Source: Ignavibacteria bacterium
GTDB lineage: Bacteria > Bacteroidota > Ignavibacteria > Kapaibacteriales > UBA961
Length of the DNA: 64,000 bases
Direction of reading: 5' to 3'
Assembly: GCA_016720145.1 (NCBI GenBank)
Contig: JADJXV010000006.1
Span: 62,001 to 126,000, forward strand
Shown in pieces: positions 10,901-19,866 of the stretch; the first letter of the stretch is position 1, and each line of letters starts with the position of its first letter. A model generated the notes under the pieces. That model was not told the DNA's origin. It saw only the letters and a program-made list of their open reading frames with translations, and searched no databases. Position numbers and translations under genes: made by a program.

Positions 10901-11918
10901 AATCGTCAATGGCGCGCTTGATGATGATTTTGATACAGATAATGGCTTCAGCGGTAAAGTACAATTTGGTATCAGCCAACGGTATAAAAATCGTGCAGAT
11001 CAATCAACAAGTGAAACATTCGAATCAGACAACGACGCAAGCGGTTCATCAAATCAACCGTTTACATCTGCAATATTCTCGAATATTACGTCCGTTGGTC
11101 CACTCGCCGACACTTCAGCAGTTCCAAACTCACGTTTTGGTGCAGCAGCCCAAATCCGCAGAAACTCACGTCAAAGCATTGTAAATTCAATTTTCCTCGG
11201 ATGGGGACGCGGACTTGAAATCTCTTCGGTGGGTACGATGTCTGCTATGAAAGCTGACTCCTTAATCGTTAAAAATTGTGCGTGGTATGGTGTGAAGTCA
11301 ACAGCCGTCAATCTTGCCGGTGGTACTCCCCCGGCTGGATTTGATGTAAATTGGGTCACGAAATCAGAATACGGAAATGTGATTGACAAATCCACTCCAA
11401 ATAATGCACAACTCGAAAATCCATTCGTAGAAACAACCTTCAATCCACTTCCTAAGACCGGTTCACCGGTACTAACAGGTGCGGCATTTACCAAAGTAGG
11501 TACCGTTGTAGGAATTGAAGATGCATACTTCGAAAAAGTAGATTATCGTGGTGCTTTCGGTTTACAACGTTGGGACTTACCGTGGGCAAATTATGATCCT
11601 AATAATGCTGACTATAAAGCAGTCGGAGTCGAAGAAGATGCTCAAGTTTATGGAGTAGCCCTTGAAGTGGTTCCTAATCCTGCAAACGACTATGCTACAG
11701 TACGTTATGCACTTTCAACATCCGGCACAGTTACAATTCGCCTTTCCAATGCTATCGGCACAGTTGCTGAGAACTTTGTGTCCGGTGAATTCCAAACTAA
11801 TGGTGTGTATCAATTCGGCATTAACACTTCCAATCTGCCAAATGGTGTGTATTTCTTACAAGTTATCACCAATGGCGGCAGCAAAATCTCAACACAGAAA
11901 ATTACTGTTGTTCGGTAA
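7926..11918 (+). CDS. Large T9SS-exported beta-helix protein with internal duplication
   Basis: The start is the ATG at 7926, followed at once by a signal peptide (MRKAILILAAILFAGVSATA); the frame is open further upstream only by chance overlap with the receptor gene. The 1330-residue protein reads: Ig-like module (about 22-136), right-handed beta-helix-like module (138-573), two Ig-like modules (578-683, 686-796), second beta-helix module (798-1228), and a T9SS type A sorting domain (1238-1330; VPNPANDYATVRY, NLPNGVYFLQV). Each helix module has GTIIFGD/GTIVLGD, a WGGLI step, and DDDFD acidic motifs that could bind calcium. Pairing with the receptor gene suggests a surface component of an uptake system (inference). 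Confidence 0.88.
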   Translation: MRKAILILAAILFAGVSATAAPTNIRIISPGNVAGGQYRAGNSYDILYDTVGTFRSRFRFQFGTSSTGPWTDLVGATNVIDSNASSSIRRGQFLGGFRAPSVPTTTGYIRMVLLNSDGTLNEAVTDVNDFPFTVVRPPASKIDSVLKGSITGNITLSRYKIYGLSGYVHVMSGGSITIEPGTIIFGDSVGVNSALIINRGAQIIANGRADAPIVFTSIAPAGQRAAGDWGGLIICGRAPINNPGGEAILEGGFDANDKTRWFYGGNNANDNSGILRYVRVEFGGIALQPNQELNGITLGGVGRGTTFEHVQSSYANDDAFEWFGGTLDGRYLISNGALDDDFDADNGFSGRVQFAVSQRYANRADQSTSQCFETDNDATATFNQPYTRAIFSNVTSIGPLSNVANTPNSRFGAAAQIRRNSRLSIFNSIFLGWPRGLEIAQRATMDAAFNDSLQVRNSGWFGIKSTFLNFAGGTPPGAMTVDWIKGGSLENTIDATSPDAAMLENPFHETLFNPLPKTGSPVLTGAGFIKNNEAVNIDDSYFEKVTYRGAFGAKRWDIPWANYDPINTVYVAGGPTSMNGNIKITYPNGGESFTGNSIQDIKYDTSSTFGLKFKFQFGNSPSGPWADQMSNVSDATARGIVKGGFNVPNSPTTTGYIRIVLLNPDGTVNENVADVSDAPFTITAGVSRIVKLLSPGKAAGEKYRAGNSYDISYDTTGNFRQRFRFEFGTSPTGPWTVLPGASNIIDSNASGTVRRGLFIGGFRVPSLATTTGYIRMVQNSDTTQQSVSTNPFEIVKPTASKVDSVLKDAITATVTLSNTKIYGLKGYVHVMSGGVLNIQPGTIVLGDEVGVNSALIVNRGAKINAIGTPTLPIIFTSSAPPGQRGAGDWGGLIILGKAKINNPGGEAIMEGGFDANDKTRWFYGGTDDDDNSGTIKYVRVEFGGIALQPNQELNGITMGGVGRGTSIDYVQASYSNDDGIEWFGGSVNAKHLIVNGALDDDFDTDNGFSGKVQFGISQRYKNRADQSTSETFESDNDASGSSNQPFTSAIFSNITSVGPLADTSAVPNSRFGAAAQIRRNSRQSIVNSIFLGWGRGLEISSVGTMSAMKADSLIVKNCAWYGVKSTAVNLAGGTPPAGFDVNWVTKSEYGNVIDKSTPNNAQLENPFVETTFNPLPKTGSPVLTGAAFTKVGTVVGIEDAYFEKVDYRGAFGLQRWDLPWANYDPNNADYKAVGVEEDAQVYGVALEVVPNPANDYATVRYALSTSGTVTIRLSNAIGTVAENFVSGEFQTNGVYQFGINTSNLPNGVYFLQVITNGGSKISTQKITVVR
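7990..11610 (+). repeat. Intragenic tandem duplication of Ig-like plus beta-helix unit
   Basis: Segments 7990-9640 and 9985-11610 are copies of one another: both encode a GPW-containing Ig-like module followed by the beta-helix module, in the same order and with the same motifs (GGFDANDKTRWFYGG, QPNQELNGIT, RVQF/KVQF). By eye they are roughly 70% identical in DNA and higher in protein. A third, shorter Ig-like module (9660-9975) lies between them. Confidence 0.9.
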
Positions 11919-11940
11919 GATTCTAGTGTAGATTTCCTTC

Positions 11941-11982
11941 AAAGGGCTTTCTTCTATTTGAAGAAAGCCCTTTGTATTTTTG
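11941..11982 (+). terminator. Rho-independent terminator
   Basis: A perfect 14-bp stem (AAAGGGCTTTCTTC pairing with GAAGAAAGCCCTTT) with a 5-nt loop is followed by GTATTTTTG. It lies 22 bp after the stop of the beta-helix gene and ends the receptor transcript. Confidence 0.88.
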
Positions 11983-12006
11983 CTTGGGGAAACTTGTGTA
12001 TTTTTG
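11980..12006 (+). promoter_or_regulatory. Candidate Bacteroidota-type promoter of the AlbA_2 gene
   Basis: TATTTTTG at 11999-12006 fits the Bacteroidota -7 consensus TAnnTTTG and lies 44 bp before the ATG at 12050. A TTG at 11980-11982 could serve as the -33 element, although the 16-bp spacer is slightly short. The assignment rests on consensus matching only. Confidence 0.35.
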
Positions 12007-12049
12007 AAGGGAGAATTTCCGGTTTACTCATATTATCAGTTGAATTCCG

Positions 12050-13219
12050 ATGAATGCAGATGAAATACTTGAACTCATAGCCAATGGTGAAACAACCAAA
12101 GTCCAATTCAAAGAGAATGTGCACAATATCACAAACATTGCGCAAGAAATGGTGGCATTTTCGAATACCAAAGGTGGCTTGATTCTCATAGGAATAGATG
12201 ATTCAACCGGAAAAATCATAGGTCTTACGTATCACGATATTCAGAGAATTAATAATCTGCTTTCTACTGCTGCGCACGATCATGTAAAATCACCAATTTT
12301 CATTAGCACAGATACTGTTCGCATTGGAGATGAGCGCATTATTGTTGTGTCAATTCCCGAAGGTACAGATAAGCCACATACAGATAAAGATGGTGTTGTA
12401 TGGTTAAAAAATGGATCAGATAAACGGAAAGTTATCAGCAAAGAAGAGCTCTCCAGACTTCTACAAAGTAGTGGTAATCTTTATGCCGAAGAACGTGTTC
12501 TGCAGCACAGTTCAATAAATGACGGGGATTTCCAATTGGATAAATTCAAAGAGTTCTATGAGAAAAAATATAAAGAAGAGTGTTACAAAGAACTCCTTCC
12601 GAACTATCTCAAAAATCTACGCTTAGCCGAGAATGACAAACTCAATGTGGCAGGCGCTCTTCTCTTCGGTAAAAACACCCAAAAGCTAACTCCTGAGTTC
12701 TTTATTACTGCTATCTGGCTTTGGGGAAATGATATCACTGATACCGATTACCGCAGTAGTGAAAACATCATAGGCACGCTTGATCAGCAATATCGGAAAG
12801 GATATGATTTCATACTTTCTAAGCTTCACAAGCTCCAATCAGGACAATCGTTTAACAGCTTAGGGATACCGGAGATTCCCACGAATGTCATCACCGAACT
12901 TCTCGTCAATGCCCTTCTCCATCGAGACTATTTTATCAATGATTCGATTAAGATTTTTGTCTTTGAAAATCGTGTTGAAATTATCAGTCCCGGGAAGCTG
13001 CCGAACAGCTTAACGGAAGAACAAATTAAAAAAGGAATTCGGAGAACACGGAACAGCATTCTTGCTTCTATTGCTCCTGATGTCCTGGAATATCGTGGCG
13101 CAGGCAGTGGTATCCTCCGTTCATTACTCGAATATCCGGATATTGAATTTGTAAATGAACAAGAACATGAACGATTTATCGTTCGGATCAAAAGACCGAG
13201 TATCAACAAAATTCCCTGA
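12050..13219 (+). CDS. AlbA_2 (Schlafen-like) domain protein with GHKL ATPase-like C-terminus
   Basis: This is a 389-residue protein of the family often annotated as ATP-binding or transcriptional regulator. The N-terminal AlbA_2/Schlafen domain (about 1-130) shows the usual motifs VQFKEN, EMVAFSNTKGGLILIGIDD and VWLKNGSDKRKV. The C-terminal HATPase_c_4 part (about 275-365) has ELLVNALLHRDYF and GSGILRSLLE. Such proteins are thought to bind nucleic acid and are common in accessory regions and some defence loci, but no defence partner is adjacent here. It follows a terminator and has its own candidate promoter. Confidence 0.85.
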   Translation: MNADEILELIANGETTKVQFKENVHNITNIAQEMVAFSNTKGGLILIGIDDSTGKIIGLTYHDIQRINNLLSTAAHDHVKSPIFISTDTVRIGDERIIVVSIPEGTDKPHTDKDGVVWLKNGSDKRKVISKEELSRLLQSSGNLYAEERVLQHSSINDGDFQLDKFKEFYEKKYKEECYKELLPNYLKNLRLAENDKLNVAGALLFGKNTQKLTPEFFITAIWLWGNDITDTDYRSSENIIGTLDQQYRKGYDFILSKLHKLQSGQSFNSLGIPEIPTNVITELLVNALLHRDYFINDSIKIFVFENRVEIISPGKLPNSLTEEQIKKGIRRTRNSILASIAPDVLEYRGAGSGILRSLLEYPDIEFVNEQEHERFIVRIKRPSINKIP

Positions 13220-13379
13220 GCATTCATTCAGCCGTTCCCATACGTACCTTGGATGTCTCAAGCGTCGATGAATCTTCCCTCCAACTTTTTTGTTCCTCAA
13301 GGAATTGGTATTTTTGTGCAAATCTGTCTATCAAAAGAATCTATCTACTTCCTATTCAATATCATCGAGTAATTTGACT

Positions 13380-15788
13380 ATGAAAATTTCGAATAATTGG
13401 CTCAAAGAATTTGTGAATTTCACACTTACACCAGAAGAACTCGCCGATGCACTCACTATGCTTGGTATCGAAGTAGAATCTATTCATGACGAAGGCAAGA
13501 AATTTCGTGGTTTTTATACCGGTAAAGTACTTACCCGCGAAAAACACCCCAATGCCGATAAACTCTCCGTCTGCACGGTCACGCTTGGAGAAGGCGAACA
13601 AACCATCGTTTGCGGCGCTCCAAATGTAGCAGTCGGACAAATGGTCGTCGTTGCTACTCAAGGCGCTGTAGTCCCTTCGGCAGGATTTGAAATTGCACTT
13701 CGTAAAATTCGTGGTGTCGAGTCGAATGGCATGATCTGCAGCCGCGCCGAACTCGGTGTGGGCGAAGATGACGGCGGAATTTGGGTTCTGCCAGAAGATA
13801 CACCAATCGGAATTCCCTTCTCAGATTTTCTCGGCGTCAATGATGTTATCTATGAAATCGGCATTACTCCTAATCGTGCAGACTGCCTCTCCCATCTCGG
13901 CATCGTGCGCGAAATAGCAGCACTTGATGGTACCACAATACAAATTCCACAAACGCAACTAAATCGTAATAAACCGCTTACATCAATTATAATTTCCATA
14001 GAAGATCCGGAAAAATGTCCACGATATGCTGCACGTATTGTTCGCAATGTACAAGTGAAGGAATCTCCGATCTGGCTCAAGAATCGTCTCACCGCACTCG
14101 GTCTGCGCCCACGTAATGCAGTCGTCGATGTGACCAATCTCGTCCTTATGGAATGCGGTCAACCGCTCCATGCCTTTGATTGTGATACAATTACCAACGG
14201 ACATATCATCGTCAAAACAGCCAATGATGGAGAAAAATTTACTACTCTCGACAGCAAAGTACGTACACTCGATTCAGAAATGCTCATGATATGCGATGCA
14301 GTACGACCGTTAGCGATTGGCGGTGTGATGGGTGGCGAAAACAGTGAGATAACCAATCAAACTACCACTGTCTTAATTGAATCAGCGTATTTCAATCCTT
14401 CGTCTATCCGCCGTACAGGCAAGAAGCTCGGAATATCGAGCGATGCTTCGTATCGATTCGAACGTGGCGTCGATATTGATAATCTGCTGTACGCGCTCGA
14501 CCGAGCGGCGATGCTGATAGCCGAGCTGACCGGAGGAACAATAGAAGAAGGATTGACGGATATCTATCCACATCCTCAACCTCGCAATTCATGTGTGATG
14601 CGTTTTGAACGTGCACGCTCAATTATCGGCATCGACATTTCAAATAGCACGATGACTTCCCTACTGGAGCGAGTCGGATGTACTATAACAGATTCCACAG
14701 AGTATGCTGTATCGGTGATCGCACCGAGCTATCGTGTCGATATTTCTGAAGAAATTGACCTCATCGAAGAAGTTGCCCGCATGATCAATTATGATAATAT
14801 CACCCCCGATTTATCTTCGAAGTTCCCGTCAGGCGTTGCTATTGCTCAGGAATTTTTAAAGCCAAGAGCTCGTGATACTATCCGCAATTTCTTTACACAG
14901 CATGGTTTTAACGAGATACTGACGTATTCTTTCTTGGATAAATCGAGTGCCGGTGTGTTTTCAGAGAATCCAATTGAGCTAGCCAATCCACTCGGTGAAG
15001 AATTTTCGGTGCTTCGTCCGAGTATGCTGCCTGCGATGATGAAAACTCTCGAACGCAATATGCGCAACGGACAGACGATGATGAAAATGTTTGATATCGG
15101 GAAGACATTTCATCGTACTTCTTCCAACAAAACGTTTATTTCCGGAATCGAAGAACGCGAGCATCTCTGCGTAGCGCTTTCCGGCAATGCGACGACCGAA
15201 CAATGGAGTATGAAGAGTCAACAGGTCGATTTCTATGATATCAAAGGAATTATCGAGGAATTATGTAGTGAATTACAGCTTTCTGCCGTAAAGTTCCGCT
15301 CACCAAAGTCGGACAGTGCCGTCTTTACCGCCAATTCACTCGAAATCATCGCCAAAAATGGAATTCTCCTTGGCGTATTTGGCGAAGTCACTCCGCAATA
15401 TCTGTCATCTTTCGGTCTGGATAATCAAGTGTATGCTGCAGAAATTAATCTTACTGCTTTTTACGCACTGAAGCCTTCCGCGAGTTCTTATCTGCCGGTC
15501 GCACACTTCCCGGCAGTAAAGCGTGATGTGGCTTTTGTGACTGAAACAGGTGTGACTTCAGAGGCAATCGCTAAAGTCATCTCTCAATCCGGTGGCGATT
15601 TACTGAAAAATTCATCTGTGTTTGATGTGTTTGAAGGCAAGTCACTCGGTGATGGCAAGAAATCACTCGCATTTTCGCTAACATTCCAATCACCTGAGCG
15701 TACGTTGGTAGAGCAAGAAATTCAACAAGCAATGTCAGGAATTATTGATGCGGTTGAAAATGCTACCGGAGCAAAATTGAGGGAGTAA
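13380..15788 (+). CDS. pheT: Phenylalanyl-tRNA synthetase beta subunit
   Basis: PheT forms the alpha2-beta2 enzyme that charges tRNA-Phe. The ATG at 13380 gives MKISNNWLKEFVNF, the canonical N-terminus; the frame is open 30 codons upstream without support. Domains in order over 802 residues: tRNA_bind/OB fold (about 40-150, HPNADKLSVCTV), B3/B4 editing domain (about 205-380), B5 (about 400-470), catalytic-like core (about 480-690) and FDX-ACB anticodon-binding domain (about 705-800, FPAVKRDVAFV). No pheS lies beside it, so the alpha subunit must be encoded elsewhere. Confidence 0.96.
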   Translation: MKISNNWLKEFVNFTLTPEELADALTMLGIEVESIHDEGKKFRGFYTGKVLTREKHPNADKLSVCTVTLGEGEQTIVCGAPNVAVGQMVVVATQGAVVPSAGFEIALRKIRGVESNGMICSRAELGVGEDDGGIWVLPEDTPIGIPFSDFLGVNDVIYEIGITPNRADCLSHLGIVREIAALDGTTIQIPQTQLNRNKPLTSIIISIEDPEKCPRYAARIVRNVQVKESPIWLKNRLTALGLRPRNAVVDVTNLVLMECGQPLHAFDCDTITNGHIIVKTANDGEKFTTLDSKVRTLDSEMLMICDAVRPLAIGGVMGGENSEITNQTTTVLIESAYFNPSSIRRTGKKLGISSDASYRFERGVDIDNLLYALDRAAMLIAELTGGTIEEGLTDIYPHPQPRNSCVMRFERARSIIGIDISNSTMTSLLERVGCTITDSTEYAVSVIAPSYRVDISEEIDLIEEVARMINYDNITPDLSSKFPSGVAIAQEFLKPRARDTIRNFFTQHGFNEILTYSFLDKSSAGVFSENPIELANPLGEEFSVLRPSMLPAMMKTLERNMRNGQTMMKMFDIGKTFHRTSSNKTFISGIEEREHLCVALSGNATTEQWSMKSQQVDFYDIKGIIEELCSELQLSAVKFRSPKSDSAVFTANSLEIIAKNGILLGVFGEVTPQYLSSFGLDNQVYAAEINLTAFYALKPSASSYLPVAHFPAVKRDVAFVTETGVTSEAIAKVISQSGGDLLKNSSVFDVFEGKSLGDGKKSLAFSLTFQSPERTLVEQEIQQAMSGIIDAVENATGAKLRE

Positions 15789-16031
15789 TGTGTTGATTAT
15801 CAATACTATTACTACGGAATAGCTGTATTGTATTTCAGGTAAAAGGAACTATTTAATACATTGCAAAGTCATTACAAAGAGCTTCAGCTTTATTTATTTC
15901 AAGATATTCCTTAGGTATTGAGATGCTTACTGCTTTGCATCACAAGTACTAGAGAAATTGACTTATTATTATCGTACATTTTGCGGATTATACCATTTTT
16001 AATTACCAATATTTAGAAAGAGTTGTCTAAA

Positions 16032-16817
16032 ATGAATACTCGAATTATTACCACGATACTTACATTACTTACTGTAATTATTGCTACTTCTACTTCTCTA
16101 AGCGCTCAGATTATCAACTATGTGGCGTATGATTCACTCCTTCAGAAAAATGTAGTAGATGGGAAAGTATATTATAATGGATTCCGAAATATGATGTTTG
16201 AAGAATTTATCTTTAATTTATATTCGATTCATCCGGATGAAATGTCAAAGAACGATCAGCTCGCTTTTTGGCTCAATGCATATAATGCTTTTGTCATTCA
16301 CAGCGTGAAGAATTATGGTGAGTTAAAGTCACCTAAACAAAAAGTCGGCTTTTTTGACTTTGACAAATTTGAAGTAGCCGGTATGACTCTCACGCTCAAT
16401 AAAATTGAAAAAGACATGATAATCCCTTTATTCAACACGTACTTAGTACATTTCGGACTCGTCTGTGCAGCCAATGACTGTCCTAAACTCATGAGTAAAG
16501 CATATTGTGGAGCAACGGTGAGGGAGCAATTAGAACAAAATGGACGTGATTTTATACGTTCAGCTAATGGAGCTCGGCTTGACCGCGCCACCAAAACTCT
16601 TCGCCTCTCACAGATTTTCAATTGGTACAAACGTGATTTTGAAATGGGTGGGAAAAAATTGATCGATATCATCGCAAAATATTCCAAACCCGAAGATGCG
16701 GAATTTATAAAAGCGAATAAAGCTGATATCACAATTGAATTTTTAGAGTATGATTGGAAAGTCAATGCACTCAATACATTGCCTGCTCCCGTGGTAGTAA
16801 AGCCATACTGTAAATAA
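16032..16817 (+). CDS. Exported DUF547 domain protein
   Basis: From the ATG at 16032 (preceded by AGAAAGAG at a normal distance) the protein is 261 residues with a signal peptide ending at LSAQ. The body is DUF547: the hallmark DQLAFWLNAYNAFVIHSVKNY near residue 80, then LVHFGLVCAANDCPKL with the paired cysteines and LSQIFNWYKRDFEMGG. The domain is related to transglutaminase/cysteine-peptidase folds, but its biochemical role is not established. The gene stands alone on a short transcript. Confidence 0.88.
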   Translation: MNTRIITTILTLLTVIIATSTSLSAQIINYVAYDSLLQKNVVDGKVYYNGFRNMMFEEFIFNLYSIHPDEMSKNDQLAFWLNAYNAFVIHSVKNYGELKSPKQKVGFFDFDKFEVAGMTLTLNKIEKDMIIPLFNTYLVHFGLVCAANDCPKLMSKAYCGATVREQLEQNGRDFIRSANGARLDRATKTLRLSQIFNWYKRDFEMGGKKLIDIIAKYSKPEDAEFIKANKADITIEFLEYDWKVNALNTLPAPVVVKPYCK

Positions 16818-16953
16818 ATGATGTATTGGATGGTTATTACTATTGTACAGAAAAATACTATATCATGATTCAAATTTGTATAATCTGTTAACCCGCTAGT
16901 ACTTCTCAATCCAAAATGACATTTCTTCTCCATTTCTAATTCTCTGTAAGCTC

Positions 16954-18303
16954 ATGAATCATATAGTGATTATTGGAAATGGTATCGCCGGAATTACTGC
17001 CGCTCGTCACATCCGAAAACTAAGCAATCACCGTATCACCGTTATCTCGGGAGAGACTCCGTATTTCTTTTCCAGACCGGCACTGATGTACGCTTTTATG
17101 GGTCATTTGAAATTCGAACACACCAAGCCGTATGAGGACTGGTTTTGGGCGAAAAATCGTATTGAACTCGTGCAAGATTATGCGCTCACCATTGATACTG
17201 TTCTCAAGCACGTGTATTTGCAATCCGGTAATGTCGTTCAGTATGATATTCTCATCCTCGCTACTGGTTCGCTCCCTAATAAGCTTGGTTGGATTGGTCA
17301 AGACTTAGGTGGAGTTCAAGGATTGTACTCGAAGCAAGACCTTGATTTGATGACAGTTAATACGCGGGATATTTCGCGTGGAGTAGTTGTCGGTGGTGGC
17401 TTAATTGGGATAGAAGTCGCCGAGATGCTTCATTCGCGTAAAATACCTGTGACGATGCTTGTCCGGGAAACAAGCTATTGGAATTCAGTCCTTCCTCTCG
17501 AAGAATCACTACTGATCAACAGACATATCCGGCATCAGGGTATAGACTTACATCTTGAGACAGAGCTCACCGAAATCCTCCCAGACGTTCATAATAGAGT
17601 CCGCGCCGTGCGTACAAATAAAGGTGATGAATTCACTTGCGAATTCGTCTCCCTTACTGCAGGAGTACACCCCAATATCGAGATTACACATAAGTCTGGC
17701 ATAGCGACTGAACGTGGAATTCTCGTCAATGAATATCTTGAAACATCTACTCCAAATGTCTATGCAATCGGAGACTGCGCAGAAATTGTATCGGAAGATA
17801 GTACACCCAAAAGTCGAGTCGAACAGCTCTGGTACACAGGAGAAATGCAAGGCGAAACAGTAGCACGCAGCATTTGTGGTGAACGCACAAAATATGAACG
17901 AGGAATTCTCTTTAACTCAGCAAAATTCTTTGATATCGAATATCAGACGTATGGGTCTGTACCTGCGAGACATGCAGACGAAAAGTCATTGTATTGGGAA
18001 CACCCCGATCGCCGGCGATCTATTCGAATTGTCTATACTTCCGAACAAGTCATTGGTTTTAATCTACTTGGCATCCGATATCGCCATGAAATATGTAAGC
18101 AATGGATAGCAGAACATCGTTCAATTGAATATGTCCTTGAGCATCTTGACCAAGCAAATTTTGACCCCGAATTTTTCGAGAGATTCGAGCAGGAAATGAT
18201 TGTTTTATTTGAAAAGCAAACCGGAAAGAAGATTCATTTGCGCAAGCAACGATCATTTTTTGGATTTAAGAAATTCTTGGGGAATGTGCGGGCATCTGTT
18301 TAG
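16954..18303 (+). CDS. FAD/NAD(P)-dependent pyridine nucleotide-disulfide oxidoreductase family protein
   Basis: This 449-residue two-dinucleotide-binding flavoprotein has the FAD motif IIGNGIAGITAARH at residues 7-20, ILATGS near 100, a second Rossmann GGGLIGIEVAEM near 149 for NAD(P)H, and the late FAD motif VYAIGDCAEI near 268. No redox-active CxxxxC pair is present, so it resembles nitrite- or rubredoxin-reductase-like NADH oxidoreductases rather than lipoamide dehydrogenase. The next gene, 223 bp on, encodes a membrane ferredoxin, which suggests electron exchange between the two (inference). Confidence 0.88.
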   Translation: MNHIVIIGNGIAGITAARHIRKLSNHRITVISGETPYFFSRPALMYAFMGHLKFEHTKPYEDWFWAKNRIELVQDYALTIDTVLKHVYLQSGNVVQYDILILATGSLPNKLGWIGQDLGGVQGLYSKQDLDLMTVNTRDISRGVVVGGGLIGIEVAEMLHSRKIPVTMLVRETSYWNSVLPLEESLLINRHIRHQGIDLHLETELTEILPDVHNRVRAVRTNKGDEFTCEFVSLTAGVHPNIEITHKSGIATERGILVNEYLETSTPNVYAIGDCAEIVSEDSTPKSRVEQLWYTGEMQGETVARSICGERTKYERGILFNSAKFFDIEYQTYGSVPARHADEKSLYWEHPDRRRSIRIVYTSEQVIGFNLLGIRYRHEICKQWIAEHRSIEYVLEHLDQANFDPEFFERFEQEMIVLFEKQTGKKIHLRKQRSFFGFKKFLGNVRASV

Positions 18304-18526
18304 TATCGTTAACCGCATAGTAAACCTTAGTAGAAAGAATTTCAGTAAAGTTATAACCTTATTACCTTATTATGAAATACTCTTTACGGTAGTTTTTACA
18401 TTCTTTACCAAAACAGGGTTATCATTCAAGTTGGAACTGCATGCTACTAATGTATTTATCTGATTCGAGTCTGGACAGAACATATTAAAAAAGTAAAAAT
18501 TCGAATATTCGATTTAAAATATCCGT

Positions 18527-19837
18527 ATGAATTTGATACAAATAGAAATACCACAGCCTACACATCCTAAAGAGTCGATTATGAAAAAAATCGGGCTTGC
18601 CATGTTTGCGCTTGGTATGCTAGTATTTCTATCAGGTGCTACTGGTGCGTTTGAAAATATCAAACTGTTCTATTGCCTTGGCAGCTTAGGACTTGCAGCG
18701 CTTGGTGGCGTCCTCTTTATTTTGCCGAGTCGTAATGACGGTCTTCCGGGGATCAAAAATAATGGTGTGATGTTTCGTGCAATATCTAATCGAGGCGCTC
18801 TCGCTTGGATGACATCAGTATTTCTTACGGGATTCTACATCCTGCTTTATTGGTATCCAGAATATCTCAAAGGGCTTATAACTTCTACGGATGTAATAAG
18901 CTTTGGTATGACCGGCAAAGCTGCCACTCAATGGTTCTTGTATGGCACGATTTATACGCTTGCGATCCTTGTCATGGGCATGAAGATGATAATTAAATAT
19001 CGCCACAGTAGATATCAAATAGTACGTACGATTTCTGTGATGTTTTTTCAATTGGTGTTTGCATATCTGATTCCGCATATTTTAGAAGCATTTCAACAGC
19101 CGGAATATTATTTCACCTATTTCTGGCCGTTAAAGACAAGCGTGTTATTCCCTAATGACTTGCAGTGGTTAAAATCTCAACCCGGCGCACTGCCCCAGTT
19201 TATGGTTTTCTGGGGAGTTATCATGTCGATAATTGGCGTTCCGATACTCACCTATTTTTTTGGAAAACGCTGGTACTGTTCTTATGTTTGCGGTTGCGGT
19301 GGACTCGCCGAAACACTTGGCGACCCGTATCGCCAGAATTCAGATAAATCTCTTAAATCATGGAAAGTAGAACGTTGGATGGTGCATTCTGTTCTTGTAT
19401 TTATTACGGTCACCACCGGTCTTTTATGGGCTAACTCCATCTATGGCGGAGAGCTCCTCGGGAGTGCATCGATGTATTTCTCACGATGGTATGGTTTCTT
19501 AATCGGTGCAGCTTTCTCGGGTGTCATCGGTGTGGGTTTTTACCCGATTATGGGAGCGAGAGTTTGGTGTAGATTCGGCTGCCCACAAGCGGCAATATTG
19601 GGAATTTTTCAAAAGTATTTCTCACGATTTCGGATAACGACCAATGGCAGTCAGTGCATTTCCTGCGGTAATTGTTCGACCTATTGTGAGATGGGAATCG
19701 ACGTTCGTGCCTATGCACAGCGTGGTGAAAATATCGTTCGCGCTTCATGTGTCGGATGCGGGGTTTGTTCGTCGGTTTGCCCACGTGGAGTACTCAATTT
19801 AGAGAATGGACCTGTTCGAGGACGCGTAAGTACGTAA
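18527..19837 (+). CDS. Membrane-bound 4Fe-4S ferredoxin, NapH/CcoG-like
   Basis: The 436-residue protein has about six membrane segments followed by a cytoplasmic ferredoxin tail. In the membrane part are the cysteine motifs YCSYVCGCGG and WCRFGCPQAAIL typical of NapH/NosR/CcoG polyferredoxins. The tail carries two 4Fe-4S motifs, CISCGNCSTYC and CVGCGVCSSVCP (about residues 380-425). Such proteins pass electrons between quinol or cytoplasmic donors and a partner enzyme. The ATG at 18527 was used; MKKIGLAM at 18581 is an alternative start that begins directly at the first hydrophobic segment. Confidence 0.88.
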   Translation: MNLIQIEIPQPTHPKESIMKKIGLAMFALGMLVFLSGATGAFENIKLFYCLGSLGLAALGGVLFILPSRNDGLPGIKNNGVMFRAISNRGALAWMTSVFLTGFYILLYWYPEYLKGLITSTDVISFGMTGKAATQWFLYGTIYTLAILVMGMKMIIKYRHSRYQIVRTISVMFFQLVFAYLIPHILEAFQQPEYYFTYFWPLKTSVLFPNDLQWLKSQPGALPQFMVFWGVIMSIIGVPILTYFFGKRWYCSYVCGCGGLAETLGDPYRQNSDKSLKSWKVERWMVHSVLVFITVTTGLLWANSIYGGELLGSASMYFSRWYGFLIGAAFSGVIGVGFYPIMGARVWCRFGCPQAAILGIFQKYFSRFRITTNGSQCISCGNCSTYCEMGIDVRAYAQRGENIVRASCVGCGVCSSVCPRGVLNLENGPVRGRVST

Positions 19838-19866
19838 TTTTAAATTAATCAGTTGCCTATAATTCA

